Part shown: piece by piece, positions 8,568 through 18,314 of the stretch
Layout: every line of letters begins with the position of its first letter
Numbering within the stretch: the stretch's first letter is position 1
NCBI RefSeq assembly: GCF_009900745.1
Contig: NZ_WXVU01000002.1
Span: forward strand, 310,001 to 374,000
Source: Chryseobacterium sp. c4a
GTDB taxonomy: Bacteria; Bacteroidota; Bacteroidia; Flavobacteriales; Weeksellaceae
Direction: 5' to 3'
Length of the DNA stretch: 64,000 nt
Made by a program: the position numbers and the translations under genes
The notes under the pieces: model-generated
What the model saw: only the letters and a program-made list of their open reading frames with translations
Database searches by the model: none
Told to the model about the DNA's origin: nothing

Positions 8568-9656
8568 ATGAGTGTAAAAGATTACAGAACCCTAGGGAAA
8601 TCCGGATTAAGAGTAAGTCCTCTTGCTTTAGGTACAATGACTTTTGGGGAAGATTGGGGATGGGGAACAAGTCCTTCCGATGCGTACCAGATACTGGAAT
8701 ATTATATTCATCATGGAGGAAATGTTATTGATACGGCTAATATTTATACCAAAGGGCATTCTGAAAAAATTATCGGTGATTTTTTAATGAAAAAGAAAGT
8801 CCGTCGGGATGCATTGGTTTTGTCTACAAAATTTTGGGGAAATATGTTTCCTCACGATCCTAATGGTGGCGGGACCGGAAGAAAGGCTGTCATCCAATCG
8901 GTAGAAGGTTCTTTGAAACGTTTAAAAACAGATTATATCGATCTGTATTGGATGCATGCTTTTGATCCTTATACTCCGATTGAAGAAACTATTTCGACAC
9001 TTGATCATCTGGTGAAACAAGGAAAGATACGTTATATTGCTATATCAGATACGCCTGCATGGAAGATTACGGAAGCTCAGATGATTTCAAAGTTTCGGGG
9101 ATGGGAAGCTTTTATAGGACTGCAATTGGAATATTCATTGTTGGAGCGATCCGTAGAAAATGAACTTATTCCTATGGCTTTGGAAATGGGATTAGGGGTG
9201 ATGCCATGGTCACCTTTAAAAGAAGGTATATTGAGCGGGAAATATATTAGAGGAAACAAAGGTGAAAAAATAAGCGACAGAAACGATAGAATAAACCCTG
9301 AAATTTCAGAATCTGCCTATAAAATTATTGACAGACTTTATGAGCTTGCAAAAGAGAAAGAGGTCGCTGTTTCTGCGGTTGCTATTGCTTGGGTAATGTT
9401 ACAGCGGGGAGTAACGTCAACTTTACTAGGTGCCAGAACGTTAAGTCAGTTAAAGGAAAATATGAAAGCTTCAATGTTGGAATTATCAACAGAAGAATTA
9501 GAATCGTTAAATGTATTGTCTCAACCTTCTTTACCTTTTCCCTATAATCTTCTGGAGGGAGCTAAAGATTTACTGCAGGCAGGTACAACCATTAATGGAG
9601 TAACCTCTAATGTTGCGGAAATTTTGCCACAGAACGATCAGGAAAGGTATGACTAA
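8568..9656 (+). CDS. Aldo/keto reductase
   Basis: The protein has 362 residues from the ATG at 8568 (MSVKDYRTLGKSGLRVSPL); an ATG at 8523 would add 15. It is a TIM-barrel NADPH-dependent oxidoreductase. The catalytic tetrad is visible as the Asp of VIDTANIY with its Tyr, the Lys of STKFWG and the His of YWMHAFD. The C-terminal cofactor-binding segment GARTLSQLKEN is present. The substrate cannot be told. It pairs divergently with the AraC gene, a common regulator-oxidoreductase layout. Confidence 0.92.
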   Translation: MSVKDYRTLGKSGLRVSPLALGTMTFGEDWGWGTSPSDAYQILEYYIHHGGNVIDTANIYTKGHSEKIIGDFLMKKKVRRDALVLSTKFWGNMFPHDPNGGGTGRKAVIQSVEGSLKRLKTDYIDLYWMHAFDPYTPIEETISTLDHLVKQGKIRYIAISDTPAWKITEAQMISKFRGWEAFIGLQLEYSLLERSVENELIPMALEMGLGVMPWSPLKEGILSGKYIRGNKGEKISDRNDRINPEISESAYKIIDRLYELAKEKEVAVSAVAIAWVMLQRGVTSTLLGARTLSQLKENMKASMLELSTEELESLNVLSQPSLPFPYNLLEGAKDLLQAGTTINGVTSNVAEILPQNDQERYD

Positions 9657-9788
9657 AATAGTTTGTAAAACAATAAGAACTGATGCTATGGTAGATGCAT
9701 TGTTTAAAAACCATGTTTTGTTTGATTAAAATATAGAATTGATAATGAGAAATCTTTTGTAATTTGCTTAAAAGTTAGATGTATTCTT

Positions 9789-11306
9789 ATGAAAGTTTTT
9801 ACCACACAGCAAATCAGGGATTGGGATCAGTTTACTATTTCTACTGAACCCATTTCCTCTATTCAATTAATGGAAAGAGCTTCAATGGCTGTTGCCAATT
9901 GGCTTTCTGAACATTGTAAAATCCATAGAAGAGTAGTTTTGTTTTGTGGTAACGGAAATAATGGCGGCGATGGGTTGGCTGTAGCGAGAATGCTGTATCT
10001 GAAGGGTTTTGATGTGGATGTTTTTATAAAAGACTTCAAAGGAGAGTTCTCGGAAGATGCATTGGTAAACCTTAAAAGGTTGGAAAGTATTTCCGGAGTC
10101 TCCGTTCGAACCTTCAATCAGATCGAGCATTACAAGTTTGATGATAAAACCATAATTATTGATGCCCTTTTTGGAACTGGATTATCCAGGCCTTTACATG
10201 GAGAATATAAAGATCTGGTAGATGGGATCAATAAAAAAAATCATATTAAAATAGCATTGGATATTCCTGCTGGATTACCTGTAGATGGTATTTTTGATGA
10301 CAATTTTTCTGTTTTGAAAGCTGATTATACACTCACATTCCAGTGTTGGAAAAGAAGTTTTCTCCATCCGGAAACAGGAAAATATACAGGAAAAGTAATT
10401 GTTTTGGATATTGGTTTAAGTAAAGATTATAATGAGGCGACGAAGACTGATTATTTTGTAATAGATGAGCGCTCTGTTAAAAGTTTTTTTAAATCTAGAA
10501 ACGAATTCGCACATAAAGGAAATTACGGTAAAGTTATTATTGTGGGAGGAAGTTATGGGAAGATCGGAGCGGTTGTATTGGCTACAAAATCAGCTTTGAA
10601 AGCAGGTGCCGGGCTTACTTTTACATTCGCTCCTCGATGTGGATATGAAATTGTACAAATTTCCTGTCCTGAAGCAATGTTTATAGAGGGCGGAGAACAA
10701 TGGATAAAGGGTTTTAATATCGATAAAGGAACCACCATAGGAATTGGGCCTGGTTTGGGAACCCATGAAGATACCCAAAAAGGGCTCTTGGCTTTTTTGG
10801 AAGATTATCATACTCCATTAGTATTGGATGCGGATGCGTTGAATAGTATTTCTGAAGACCATAAAAACCTTCAGCTGATTCCGAAAAAATCAATTATTAC
10901 TCCTCATCCTAAAGAGTTTGAAAGGCTGTTTGGGAAAACTGAAAACTCTTTTAAGCGGTTAGAATTAGCCAGAGAAAAGGCTAAAGAATTCAGTCTTTAT
11001 ATTGTCTTAAAAGATCATCATACGCAAGTGGTTACTCCTGAAGGAGATGTTTACTATAACCTGACCGGAAATGCCGGACTTGCCAAAGGAGGTAGTGGAG
11101 ATATTCTGACCGGAATTCTGACTTCTCTTTTAGCACAAGGATATTCAGAACAAGAAACCTGTATCTTAGGCGTTTGGTTACATGGAAAAGCTGCTGATTT
11201 TGCAGCAAAAAAACACTCAAAAGAATCTATGCTTCCAACAGATGTAATGGATGAATTGGGAAGTGTTTTTACCGAATTAAATAAAAAAACAGAGCAGAAT
11301 TTATAA
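9789..11306 (+). CDS. nnr: Bifunctional NAD(P)H-hydrate epimerase / dehydratase
   Basis: The protein has 505 residues and two domains. Residues 1-215 are the YjeF_N epimerase (GNGNNGGDGLAVARM). Residues 230-500 are the ribokinase-like ADP-dependent dehydratase, with VLDADALN and GNAGLAKGGSGDILTG. Together they repair hydrated NADH and NADPH. The fused form is the usual bacterial arrangement. Confidence 0.95.
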   Translation: MKVFTTQQIRDWDQFTISTEPISSIQLMERASMAVANWLSEHCKIHRRVVLFCGNGNNGGDGLAVARMLYLKGFDVDVFIKDFKGEFSEDALVNLKRLESISGVSVRTFNQIEHYKFDDKTIIIDALFGTGLSRPLHGEYKDLVDGINKKNHIKIALDIPAGLPVDGIFDDNFSVLKADYTLTFQCWKRSFLHPETGKYTGKVIVLDIGLSKDYNEATKTDYFVIDERSVKSFFKSRNEFAHKGNYGKVIIVGGSYGKIGAVVLATKSALKAGAGLTFTFAPRCGYEIVQISCPEAMFIEGGEQWIKGFNIDKGTTIGIGPGLGTHEDTQKGLLAFLEDYHTPLVLDADALNSISEDHKNLQLIPKKSIITPHPKEFERLFGKTENSFKRLELAREKAKEFSLYIVLKDHHTQVVTPEGDVYYNLTGNAGLAKGGSGDILTGILTSLLAQGYSEQETCILGVWLHGKAADFAAKKHSKESMLPTDVMDELGSVFTELNKKTEQNL

Positions 11307-11342
11307 GATAGCCGACTGGACTTCCTCAAAGTTTAAGCCTAA

Positions 11343-11378
11343 AAAAGGCAAACCTGTAATGAAACAAATTTGCCTTTT
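11343..11378. terminator. Terminator between nnr and lgt
   Basis: The arms AAAAGGCAAA and TTTGCCTTTT enclose a 16-nt loop, between convergent genes. Confidence 0.65.
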
Positions 11379-11409
11379 ATATTGTTATGCTAAGATCTGA
11401 ATGTTTTGA

Positions 11410-12678
11410 TTATTCAGGTTTTGCATTTTCAGACTCAGTAATTTTAAATTTCTTAGACACGATCATGATGATTACTCCGGCAATCATAAATGGAATAGAT
11501 AGAACTTGTCCGGTATTTAAACCTCCAATCTGGATAAATTCATCACCTTGCGGCTCTTTCAAGAATTCTACAAAGAATCTAATCGCCCAAAGGATGATAA
11601 AGAATAGACCAAATAACCATCCTTGCTGGTATTTTTTATCAGTTTTTCTATAAAGAATCCATAATAGAACAAAGAGTGCAACATAGCCTACCGCTTCAAA
11701 TAACTGACTTGGGTAGCGTGGAACTGTAAGTCCGTATTCACTGCTTTGTTGAGGGAAAAGTAAAGCAAACGGAGAATTAGGATCTGCCGGTTTTCCTACG
11801 ATCTCTGAATTGAAGAAGTTCCCCATTCTTACAAATGCACCTCCTAAAGCCACTACAATACCTAATCTGTCATATACCCAGAAAGGGTTTTTCTTGATGA
11901 TCTTAAAGGAGTAATAAAGAGTGGTAAGAATCAATGCAATGGTTGCTCCATGGCTTGCTAATCCTGAAAATCCGGTGAATTTAATTCCGTTTTTGGTGCT
12001 GATAGGAAGAAATACACTCCAGAAATCTTCTTTAAATAATTCCGGCTGATAGAAAATAACATGTCCTAATCTTGCACCAAGAATAGTTCCAATTAAAGTC
12101 CATGTGAAAAGAGGTTCCAGGTATTTTTGATTAACATGGTCAATTTTAAAGATTCTGGTCATTAAAACATATCCAAAACCAAATGCAAAGACAAACATTA
12201 AGCTGTAAAAATGTAAGGTAAACACTCCAAGATGAATTCCCTTAGAAGGATCCCATATTTTAAAGGATGTTTTAAGAGCAACTTTATCAGATTCAGCAAT
12301 AGGTTTTGCAGATTTTACCGCATATTTAAATGTTGTAATATTATCTTTGGTAACCGCAGCGTTGATCAGTTTGAAGTTTTTATCGAAAAACTGGTATTGC
12401 GATTCCTTGAATCTTGCCAGTGTTGAAGAACTGTAAGTGTAATAAGCAGGCTCAAAATTGGATTCATTAAGGATAACCAGAACATTGTCTTTAATTCCTC
12501 TATCCGGAAAAGCACTAAGGTCTCCCAATTCTGTCGTAGAATAGATTTTTACAGGAACATTGTTGCCGTTGATATCTAAAGTTCCGTCAGATAAGCCTCC
12601 AGGGTATTCCTGTGCAAAAAGGCACTGAGTAACCAATGCAAATATGACAAGGTAAATTCTGAAAAAAATATTACTCAT
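11410..12678 (-). CDS. lgt: Prolipoprotein diacylglyceryl transferase with N-terminal exported extension
   Basis: The protein has 422 residues. Residues from about 150 on form the Lgt core, which moves diacylglycerol from phosphatidylglycerol to the lipobox Cys. It carries GARLGHVIFYQPELF, SHGATIA, the Lgt signature RMGNFFNSEIVG (Arg284) and PRYPSQLFEA. Typical Lgt proteins are 260-300 residues. Here about 145 residues precede the core: a signal-peptide-like segment (LVIFALVTQCLFAQ), then a soluble stretch with no motif I recognise. yidD lies 26 nt upstream on the same strand. Confidence 0.93.
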   Translation of the reverse strand: MSNIFFRIYLVIFALVTQCLFAQEYPGGLSDGTLDINGNNVPVKIYSTTELGDLSAFPDRGIKDNVLVILNESNFEPAYYTYSSSTLARFKESQYQFFDKNFKLINAAVTKDNITTFKYAVKSAKPIAESDKVALKTSFKIWDPSKGIHLGVFTLHFYSLMFVFAFGFGYVLMTRIFKIDHVNQKYLEPLFTWTLIGTILGARLGHVIFYQPELFKEDFWSVFLPISTKNGIKFTGFSGLASHGATIALILTTLYYSFKIIKKNPFWVYDRLGIVVALGGAFVRMGNFFNSEIVGKPADPNSPFALLFPQQSSEYGLTVPRYPSQLFEAVGYVALFVLLWILYRKTDKKYQQGWLFGLFFIILWAIRFFVEFLKEPQGDEFIQIGGLNTGQVLSIPFMIAGVIIMIVSKKFKITESENAKPE

Positions 12679-12704
12679 TTTTCTATTGATTTAATAGTTT
12701 GTTT

Positions 12705-12956
12705 TTATTTATGGTTGTGTTTTGGGGGAACAGGGTCATAGCCACTTCCTCCCCAAGGATGACATCGTAAAATCCTCTTAAATCCCAGCCAAAATCCTTT
12801 AAATACACCATGAACCTGTAAAGACTCTATCATATAATGAGAGCAGGTAGGTTCGTAACGGCAATTTTTAGGAAGTAGGGGCGAGATGAACCATTGGTAA
12901 AATTTTATCAAAATTACCAAAGGAAATGTAATGATTTTATTGAATGTAAGTTTCAA
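12705..12956 (-). CDS. yidD: Membrane protein insertion efficiency factor
   Basis: The protein has 83 residues from a TTG at 12956, the normal YidD size. A longer reading from 13067 would add 37 hydrophobic residues, overlap rarA and pass through the -7 box at 12964. The core motifs are [31 protein letters not shown] and the end GGSGYDPVP. YidD assists membrane insertion with YidC. It precedes lgt in a probable two-gene operon. Confidence 0.88.
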   Translation of the reverse strand: MKLTFNKIITFPLVILIKFYQWFISPLLPKNCRYEPTCSHYMIESLQVHGVFKGFWLGFKRILRCHPWGGSGYDPVPPKHNHK

Positions 12957-12963
12957 AACAATG

Positions 12964-12971
12964 CAAAAATA
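12964..12971 (-). promoter_or_regulatory. -7 box of yidD-lgt
   Basis: TATTTTTG on the minus strand ends 7 nt before the TTG start. It supports the short yidD start and a near-leaderless transcript. Confidence 0.55.
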
Positions 12972-13058
12972 GGGTAAAAAAATGAAAATTAGTTTAATTT
13001 TGTTATAAGTTTCAGAGCGTAGAAATCTGAAATATTGATCTAAAAAAATAAAAGTACT

Positions 13059-14336
13059 TTGAATCAAAATATTCCATTAGCAGAGAAATTAAGACCTAAA
13101 ACACTGGAGGATGTATTGGGACAGGAGCATCTTACTGGTGAAAAAGGGACGATCAGGAAGATGATCGAAAATAATACTCTGAATTCCCTTGTCTTTTGGG
13201 GGCCTCCGGGAACAGGAAAGACTACATTGGCAGAAATTATTTCTGAAAGCTCAGGACGAAAATTTTATAAGCTATCAGCCGTTTCTTCGGGAGTGAAAGA
13301 TGTTCGTGATGTGATTGATGATGCTAAAAAACAGAATTTGTTTTCAGGAAAATCACCAATTTTATTTATCGATGAGATTCACCGCTTCAACAAATCCCAG
13401 CAGGATTCTCTATTGCATGCTGTAGAGAAAGGCTGGATTGTCTTGATTGGAGCTACTACAGAAAACCCAAGTTTTGAGGTGGTGTCTGCCTTACTTTCCA
13501 GGAGTCAGGTGTATGTACTGAAAGCTTTAAGCTATGAAAAACTTGAAGAGCTCATTGATATTGCTTCTGAAAGATATAATAAAGACGAAGGAACGGATTT
13601 TAAAATTCTGGAAAAGGAAGCCTTCATTCAGTATTCGGGCGGTGACGCAAGGAAATTGATCAACTCTGTAGAATTGGTTTTAAATCAGTATAAAAATTCA
13701 GAAACCAAAGAGATCATCAATTCAGATGTATTGGAAGTACTTCAGGAGACGATGGCCTTGTATGATAAAAATGGTGAACAGCATTATGATATCATTTCAG
13801 CGTTTATCAAATCTATGCGTGGAAGTGATCCCAATGGAGCAGTCTATTGGTTGGCAAGAATGATTGCCGGAGGTGAAGATATTAAGTTTATTGCAAGAAG
13901 AATGCTCATTTTAGCTGCTGAAGATATTGGACTGGCAAATCCTAATGCATTGGTGATTGCCAATAACTGTTTTCAGGCTGTAAATGTTATTGGAAATCCT
14001 GAAGCAAGAATTATTCTCAGTGAGACTGCTGTATATCTGGCTGTTTCTCCTAAAAGTAATTCCGCATATATGGCGATTAATGAAGCGCTAGCATTGGTAA
14101 AACAAACGGGGAATTTACCTGTGCCACTTCATTTAAGAAATGCGCCTACTAAGTTGATGAAAGATATGGATTATGGAAAAGAATATAAATACGCCCATTC
14201 TTACGAAGGTAATTTTGTAGAACAGGATTTTCTTCCGCAGGAGATCAAAGATGTGAAATTATATGAGCCTGGAAATAATGCTACAGAGAAAAAAATCTAT
14301 GAAGAGCTTAAGAAAAAATGGGGAAAGAAATATTAA
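13059..14336 (+). CDS. rarA: Replication-associated recombination protein A, AAA+ ATPase
   Basis: The protein has 425 residues. The Walker A motif is GPPGTGKTT (48-56) and the Walker B motif is LFIDEIHRF. The C-terminal MgsA region has [17 protein letters not shown] and [10 protein letters not shown]. RarA (MgsA) acts at stalled replication forks. The start is a TTG: the essential N-terminal [10 protein letters not shown] begins at once and no ATG is available. The TTG overlaps a degenerate -7 box (TACTTTG), so the mRNA start is uncertain. Confidence 0.94.
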   Translation: MNQNIPLAEKLRPKTLEDVLGQEHLTGEKGTIRKMIENNTLNSLVFWGPPGTGKTTLAEIISESSGRKFYKLSAVSSGVKDVRDVIDDAKKQNLFSGKSPILFIDEIHRFNKSQQDSLLHAVEKGWIVLIGATTENPSFEVVSALLSRSQVYVLKALSYEKLEELIDIASERYNKDEGTDFKILEKEAFIQYSGGDARKLINSVELVLNQYKNSETKEIINSDVLEVLQETMALYDKNGEQHYDIISAFIKSMRGSDPNGAVYWLARMIAGGEDIKFIARRMLILAAEDIGLANPNALVIANNCFQAVNVIGNPEARIILSETAVYLAVSPKSNSAYMAINEALALVKQTGNLPVPLHLRNAPTKLMKDMDYGKEYKYAHSYEGNFVEQDFLPQEIKDVKLYEPGNNATEKKIYEELKKKWGKKY

Positions 14337-14342
14337 ATAAAG

Positions 14343-14370
14343 AAGGATAGCAATGAATGCTATCCTTTTT
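14343..14370. terminator. rarA terminator
   Basis: The stem AAGGATAGCA / TGCTATCCTT is followed by T-rich DNA, between convergent genes. Confidence 0.82.
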
Positions 14371-14382
14371 GTATGGTTAAAA

Positions 14383-14805
14383 TTACTTTGTCGTATAAAT
14401 ATAGAACGCAGACTTACCGTTATTGTTTTTGATCTCGGTTTTGGCTACCATTCCTGAGTATATCTTAGTAGATGAATCGGCAAATTCATGATCATCAATA
14501 AAAACAGGGTTGTTGCTAGGAATACCATTTTGTTCATTCAGGACAGCTAGTGTGATTACATCAAGCAAGCCGGAGCCTTTGGTGAATTTGTACTCAGTAA
14601 TTCCATTTGTAAAAACAGAGCTGTATTTTTTCAAATTGGCAGGAAGACTGGCTGAATTCGAATATGTTCTCACAACCTGCATAAGGCTGCCTTTTGACTT
14701 GAACAGGTCTTCTGTTCCAATCGTATTATTGGCAACTGCAAGCTTTTTTTGTGCAAATAAGGTTGCAGATGACAGTATTAAAAAAGAATAGAGTAATTTT
14801 TTCAT
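14383..14805 (-). CDS. Secreted protein of unknown function
   Basis: The protein has 140 residues with a signal peptide (MKKLLYSFLILSSATLFAQK). The mature part is short, with no Cys and no known motif; it contains TEYKFTKGSGLLDVITLAVL and ends in a beta-rich KSAFYIYTTK. I do not recognise the family. It is probably periplasmic. It stands alone between rarA and the DUF2339 gene. Confidence 0.65.
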   Translation of the reverse strand: MKKLLYSFLILSSATLFAQKKLAVANNTIGTEDLFKSKGSLMQVVRTYSNSASLPANLKKYSSVFTNGITEYKFTKGSGLLDVITLAVLNEQNGIPSNNPVFIDDHEFADSSTKIYSGMVAKTEIKNNNGKSAFYIYTTK

Positions 14806-14918
14806 AATCAGAATATGTAACTGTTAAAAACGTGATAAATATAGTTGTTTTTTGTAAAATGTGAATTAAATATTGAGATGTTTTACATTTTATTTAGAAA
14901 TAAAACCATTTAATCTAA

Positions 14919-17150
14919 TTATAAATCCTGATTTCCTTGGTTTTTTTCTTTTTTGTCAACCATGTTTTTGATGATGTTTTTAAGACGCTGAAATGTAAAT
15001 GAGCTCAATAGCAGAATAATTCCAAGAGCAATAAACGCACTGATCCTTGAGATGTTATCCATTTGCCAAACATCATATCCGTATAGTTTTAAAACCATTA
15101 AGCCAATCAGGGCAAATCCAACTTTGTTGTATTCCTGAATGTTCCTTTTTAATCCGATGTAGATAAATAGGCTGGCCAGAATTGTCCAAATAATAGGCAG
15201 ATAAAGAATGTTAAAATGATTGGTTGCGGAATAGGAATCTGTTAGATTATGAGAAACAGTCACTACATATAAATGGCGTAGTTCGCAACTGACTGAAACA
15301 ATAAAGGCAAGCGAGATGATCCAGTATGATATTTTCGATTGATGAAATTTTGTGTCAGGGATGATTTTTAGAGATACATATATAAAAGGTATCCATTGAA
15401 ATAAATGGAAGAGGTAAAAGCTACTCTGAATCTTTTTTGATAAGATATCGGTCACGATTGATGAGGTTGAAACAGAAATATTAATCATAATAAGGATCAT
15501 GAAAAGATAGATCAATCCAGTTTCGAGATCCTTGGCAATATTCAACTTTTTTCTGAAAAGCAATAAGATGAAAATATAGAATATGCTGTAAAGTAATCCT
15601 ACACTAGTTATTACAGCCCAAGGCATATCACTAATATGGTAGGTGATTTCTAAAAGGATAGCTGTATAGATCACTCCATAGCTTGCTATAGTAATAAGGT
15701 CTTCGAAAAAAGAATTACTTTCTGCATCTGTTTCTTTAGGAGTGTTTTTTAATAGATACAAATTGATTCCGGTTGATACAATTGTGACAAGACTTGTTAA
15801 AAATACAGGGTTAAATATGATACTAAGATCCTTTGCATTAAAATATTCACACCAGGTAATGAGTTGTGCAATAATGACCAGTGGAAAAAGTATATGGAAA
15901 CATGTTTTGAAGATTTTATGCCCCGTCTTTTTCCATATGAAAAGAAGTAAGGAAGCTTCTATTGCCCAAACACTGGTGATAAGATGTGTTTTAAACTGTA
16001 AAGCAGCAGCTATGGTGATCAGGCTGACTGTAATTCCGGAAAATACAGAAAAAGAAGTTCCAAAATTTCGCTTTCTATATTCTCTGAATAAAAGAATGAC
16101 GTTTACCAATGCAAAAATTAGAGGAAAGATAATGACGGGCTCATACTGTAATTCGTTAAAAGTATAAGTTAATCCCAGGATGCTCGAACAATTAATTAAA
16201 GCCAGCATTAAAATATCCGAAACAGAAAGTTCTTTTTTTCTGAAATAATCGAGTAGGGCAAAAATGTAAAAAATAATATAACTGATAAGATAGAAAGTAA
16301 TACTTAAAAGCTCGGGAACATCTACAGTCCAATAAAAAAGATAGATGCTGGTAAAGATATAGGCAGTCCAGCCCACACTTTTCCAATGTTGAAGAAAGGC
16401 AACTGCCAGCATTCCAATATTGAGTAGAGTGAGATATGTGAATAGGAATAAGTAGTTGCTTTCTCCTGTACTGATCATCAGTGGGGCAGTGAAACCTCCT
16501 ATTAATGAAAAAATAATCAAGACTTCACTTCTGTAATAGTAAGATAGGATGATCGAAATGGCAGTGATCACTGAGGTAATCACAAAAGCTGTATTTTGAG
16601 TAAAAATGTGGTATTCTCGAAAGGCGATGGTGGTTGTGAAATATAAAACGGCAATTCCGCCTCCGGTGATGATAGAGGCAAATGTCTTATAGTTCTTTCT
16701 CAGGAAATGCCCGGTAAGTATAATGACTGTTCCGGTACAGAGTCCAATGCCTGCTCTTGCAGTTTCTCCGATCCAGTTTTTATCAATCGCGTATTTCACA
16801 AAGTAGCCAATTCCAAGTACTAAGGTAAAAATACCAATAACGGTAAGAATATTTTGTTTTAAAAATTCAAAAACAGGATTTAGCCAGTCTTTTTGAATAG
16901 GTGGGAGGGGGTTGGTATTCTCTTCAGAGCTTCGAGTTTCTCCGTTGGGCTCATGAATTGGGATTTGAGATGGAATGACAGATTCTTTTGCAGGGGTTGC
17001 TTCTTGAGGTATCTCAGTTGGTAATATGTTTTTATTGATTTTAGAATTGAGCTCAGATATCTCTTTTTCAAGCTTCCGAATCTTCGTGCTCAGGTTGTTG
17101 AAAATAATAGCAATGACTATAATTAGGATAACTGCGAGATACTCATTCAT
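14919..17150 (-). CDS. DUF2339 multi-spanning membrane protein
   Basis: The protein has 743 residues. An N-terminal membrane helix is followed by a coiled coil (STKIRKLEKEISELNSKINK) and a Pro/Glu-rich linker to about residue 85. About 20 hydrophobic segments then fill the rest. The order of helix, coiled coil and many helices, with GIGYFVKYAIDKNWIGETAR, matches DUF2339 proteins of unknown function. A TATATTTG box (17165-17172) lies 14 nt upstream. Confidence 0.85.
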   Translation of the reverse strand: MNEYLAVILIIVIAIIFNNLSTKIRKLEKEISELNSKINKNILPTEIPQEATPAKESVIPSQIPIHEPNGETRSSEENTNPLPPIQKDWLNPVFEFLKQNILTVIGIFTLVLGIGYFVKYAIDKNWIGETARAGIGLCTGTVIILTGHFLRKNYKTFASIITGGGIAVLYFTTTIAFREYHIFTQNTAFVITSVITAISIILSYYYRSEVLIIFSLIGGFTAPLMISTGESNYLFLFTYLTLLNIGMLAVAFLQHWKSVGWTAYIFTSIYLFYWTVDVPELLSITFYLISYIIFYIFALLDYFRKKELSVSDILMLALINCSSILGLTYTFNELQYEPVIIFPLIFALVNVILLFREYRKRNFGTSFSVFSGITVSLITIAAALQFKTHLITSVWAIEASLLLFIWKKTGHKIFKTCFHILFPLVIIAQLITWCEYFNAKDLSIIFNPVFLTSLVTIVSTGINLYLLKNTPKETDAESNSFFEDLITIASYGVIYTAILLEITYHISDMPWAVITSVGLLYSIFYIFILLLFRKKLNIAKDLETGLIYLFMILIMINISVSTSSIVTDILSKKIQSSFYLFHLFQWIPFIYVSLKIIPDTKFHQSKISYWIISLAFIVSVSCELRHLYVVTVSHNLTDSYSATNHFNILYLPIIWTILASLFIYIGLKRNIQEYNKVGFALIGLMVLKLYGYDVWQMDNISRISAFIALGIILLLSSFTFQRLKNIIKNMVDKKEKNQGNQDL

Positions 17151-17164
17151 TATATAGTTTTTAT

Positions 17165-17172
17165 CAAATATA
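17165..17172 (-). promoter_or_regulatory. -7 box of the DUF2339 gene
   Basis: TATATTTG on the minus strand lies 14 nt upstream of the ATG at 17150. Confidence 0.5.
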
Positions 17173-17257
17173 AAGAATTTTAAAATGGCATTAAAAAATT
17201 AACCCATCACAATTCAGTGATGGGCTAACGATATAGATAACTAACAATATGTTCTTA

Positions 17258-17965
17258 TTAATTAGATACTTTATAGATGTAGAATGAAGCAATAGTGGAT
17301 GATAAAATTGATAAATTCAGAAGATTGCTTCCTGTAAGGCCAAAACTTACTTTATCTCCGGTCTGGAAAGAGTAAAGTGAGTTTATAGTTGATTCAGATA
17401 TTGTTAAACTTACTAGTCCTAAATCAAGACCAGTAAATGGACGGCTGTCAATAACTGCACCTACACCATTTCTTGTTCTTGCTATTCCAATACCGTATCC
17501 GTTGACAAGAAGGTTTGCCTGCAATCCCATTCCATATCGGAAGTTGTATCCTATCATGTAAACCCCGGTAGATGGAATAATAAAAGAGCCGTCTGAATCA
17601 GAAAACATTGCTGCCGATCCTATTGTTCTTTCACTGGCTAAGAAATTAACAGGTCTGAAACTTGCTGGAAACAATGTAATGTCTACAAGGCTGATTCCTG
17701 CTGTTTTTTTTGCAGCAAACATGCCGGAATTAACATTAGCAGAGCCTATTATTAATTGAGGATCCATTGCAAATACTTCTGTGGTTCCTGTATCTTGAGC
17801 TAAAAGCTGATATCCTGTTACTGTGGTTGCAGGAGGAGTTACTCTCACTCTCATCGTCCCATTCACATCCAAGGTTGCTGTTGGGGCGGAAGTATTAATT
17901 CCTACTTGGGAAAACAATGGCAATGTTGCACACGCTAATATTAGACTGTAAAGTTTAGTTTTCAT
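17258..17965 (-). CDS. Secreted C1q/TNF-like surface protein
   Basis: The protein has 235 residues from the ATG at 17965; an ATG two codons earlier is equivalent. The signal peptide is followed by VGINTSAPTATLDVNG, the segment found at the start of many flavobacterial tail-fibre-like or adhesin-like proteins. Residues 95-235 are beta-rich with GSFIIPSTGVYMIGYNFRYG and end in ASFYIYKV, the pattern of a C1q-like jelly-roll. It is likely a secreted or surface oligomer of unknown ligand. Possible -7 boxes lie at 17992-18007. Confidence 0.7.
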   Translation of the reverse strand: MKTKLYSLILACATLPLFSQVGINTSAPTATLDVNGTMRVRVTPPATTVTGYQLLAQDTGTTEVFAMDPQLIIGSANVNSGMFAAKKTAGISLVDITLFPASFRPVNFLASERTIGSAAMFSDSDGSFIIPSTGVYMIGYNFRYGMGLQANLLVNGYGIGIARTRNGVGAVIDSRPFTGLDLGLVSLTISESTINSLYSFQTGDKVSFGLTGSNLLNLSILSSTIASFYIYKVSN

Positions 17966-17991
17966 GATCAAGATTTTTATTTAGTTGCTAA

Positions 17992-18007
17992 CAAATATAC
18001 AAAAATA
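17992..18007 (-). promoter_or_regulatory. Two candidate -7 boxes of the C1q-like gene
   Basis: TATATTTG (17992-17999) and TATTTTTG (18000-18007) lie side by side on the minus strand, 27-34 nt before the start. Confidence 0.45.
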
Positions 18008-18265
18008 TTACACTTCGTATTGTGAAATTTTCACTTTTAATATTAATATGATGTAATATTTTTAAATGTATATTTATATTTTAATATATATTATTACATA
18101 TTTTAATTACGAGTTATTTTTATCCTGTTTTAAATAAACTTTTGTATATGAGGGTTTTGGAAAAAATAAAAATCCCTTTTATGTGGGTTATTATTTATAG
18201 TTATTGATTTTTATAGATCAGATATTACTGGGTTATATAATGTTGTTTTTCTTGTATATCACATA
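18008..18265. other. Very AT-rich spacer
   Basis: No open frame is seen. Short TAATAT/ATATTA repeats dominate 18040-18110. Confidence 0.6.
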
Positions 18266-18295
18266 AAAAAGCACTGTTATTTAACAGTGCTTTTT
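18266..18295 (-). terminator. pheA terminator
   Basis: The stem AAAAAGCACTGTTA / TAACAGTGCTTTTT lies 20 nt past the pheA stop. Confidence 0.88.
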
Positions 18296-18314
18296 AAATT
18301 TATATGTATTTTTT

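Noticed and set aside
12957-13067. Long N-terminal extension of yidD
   Set aside because: It would overlap rarA and read through the -7 box; the family is normally 70-85 residues.
18040-18110. Inverted ATGTAATA/TATTACAT arms
   Set aside because: Imperfect and within a low-complexity AT tract; chance is likely.
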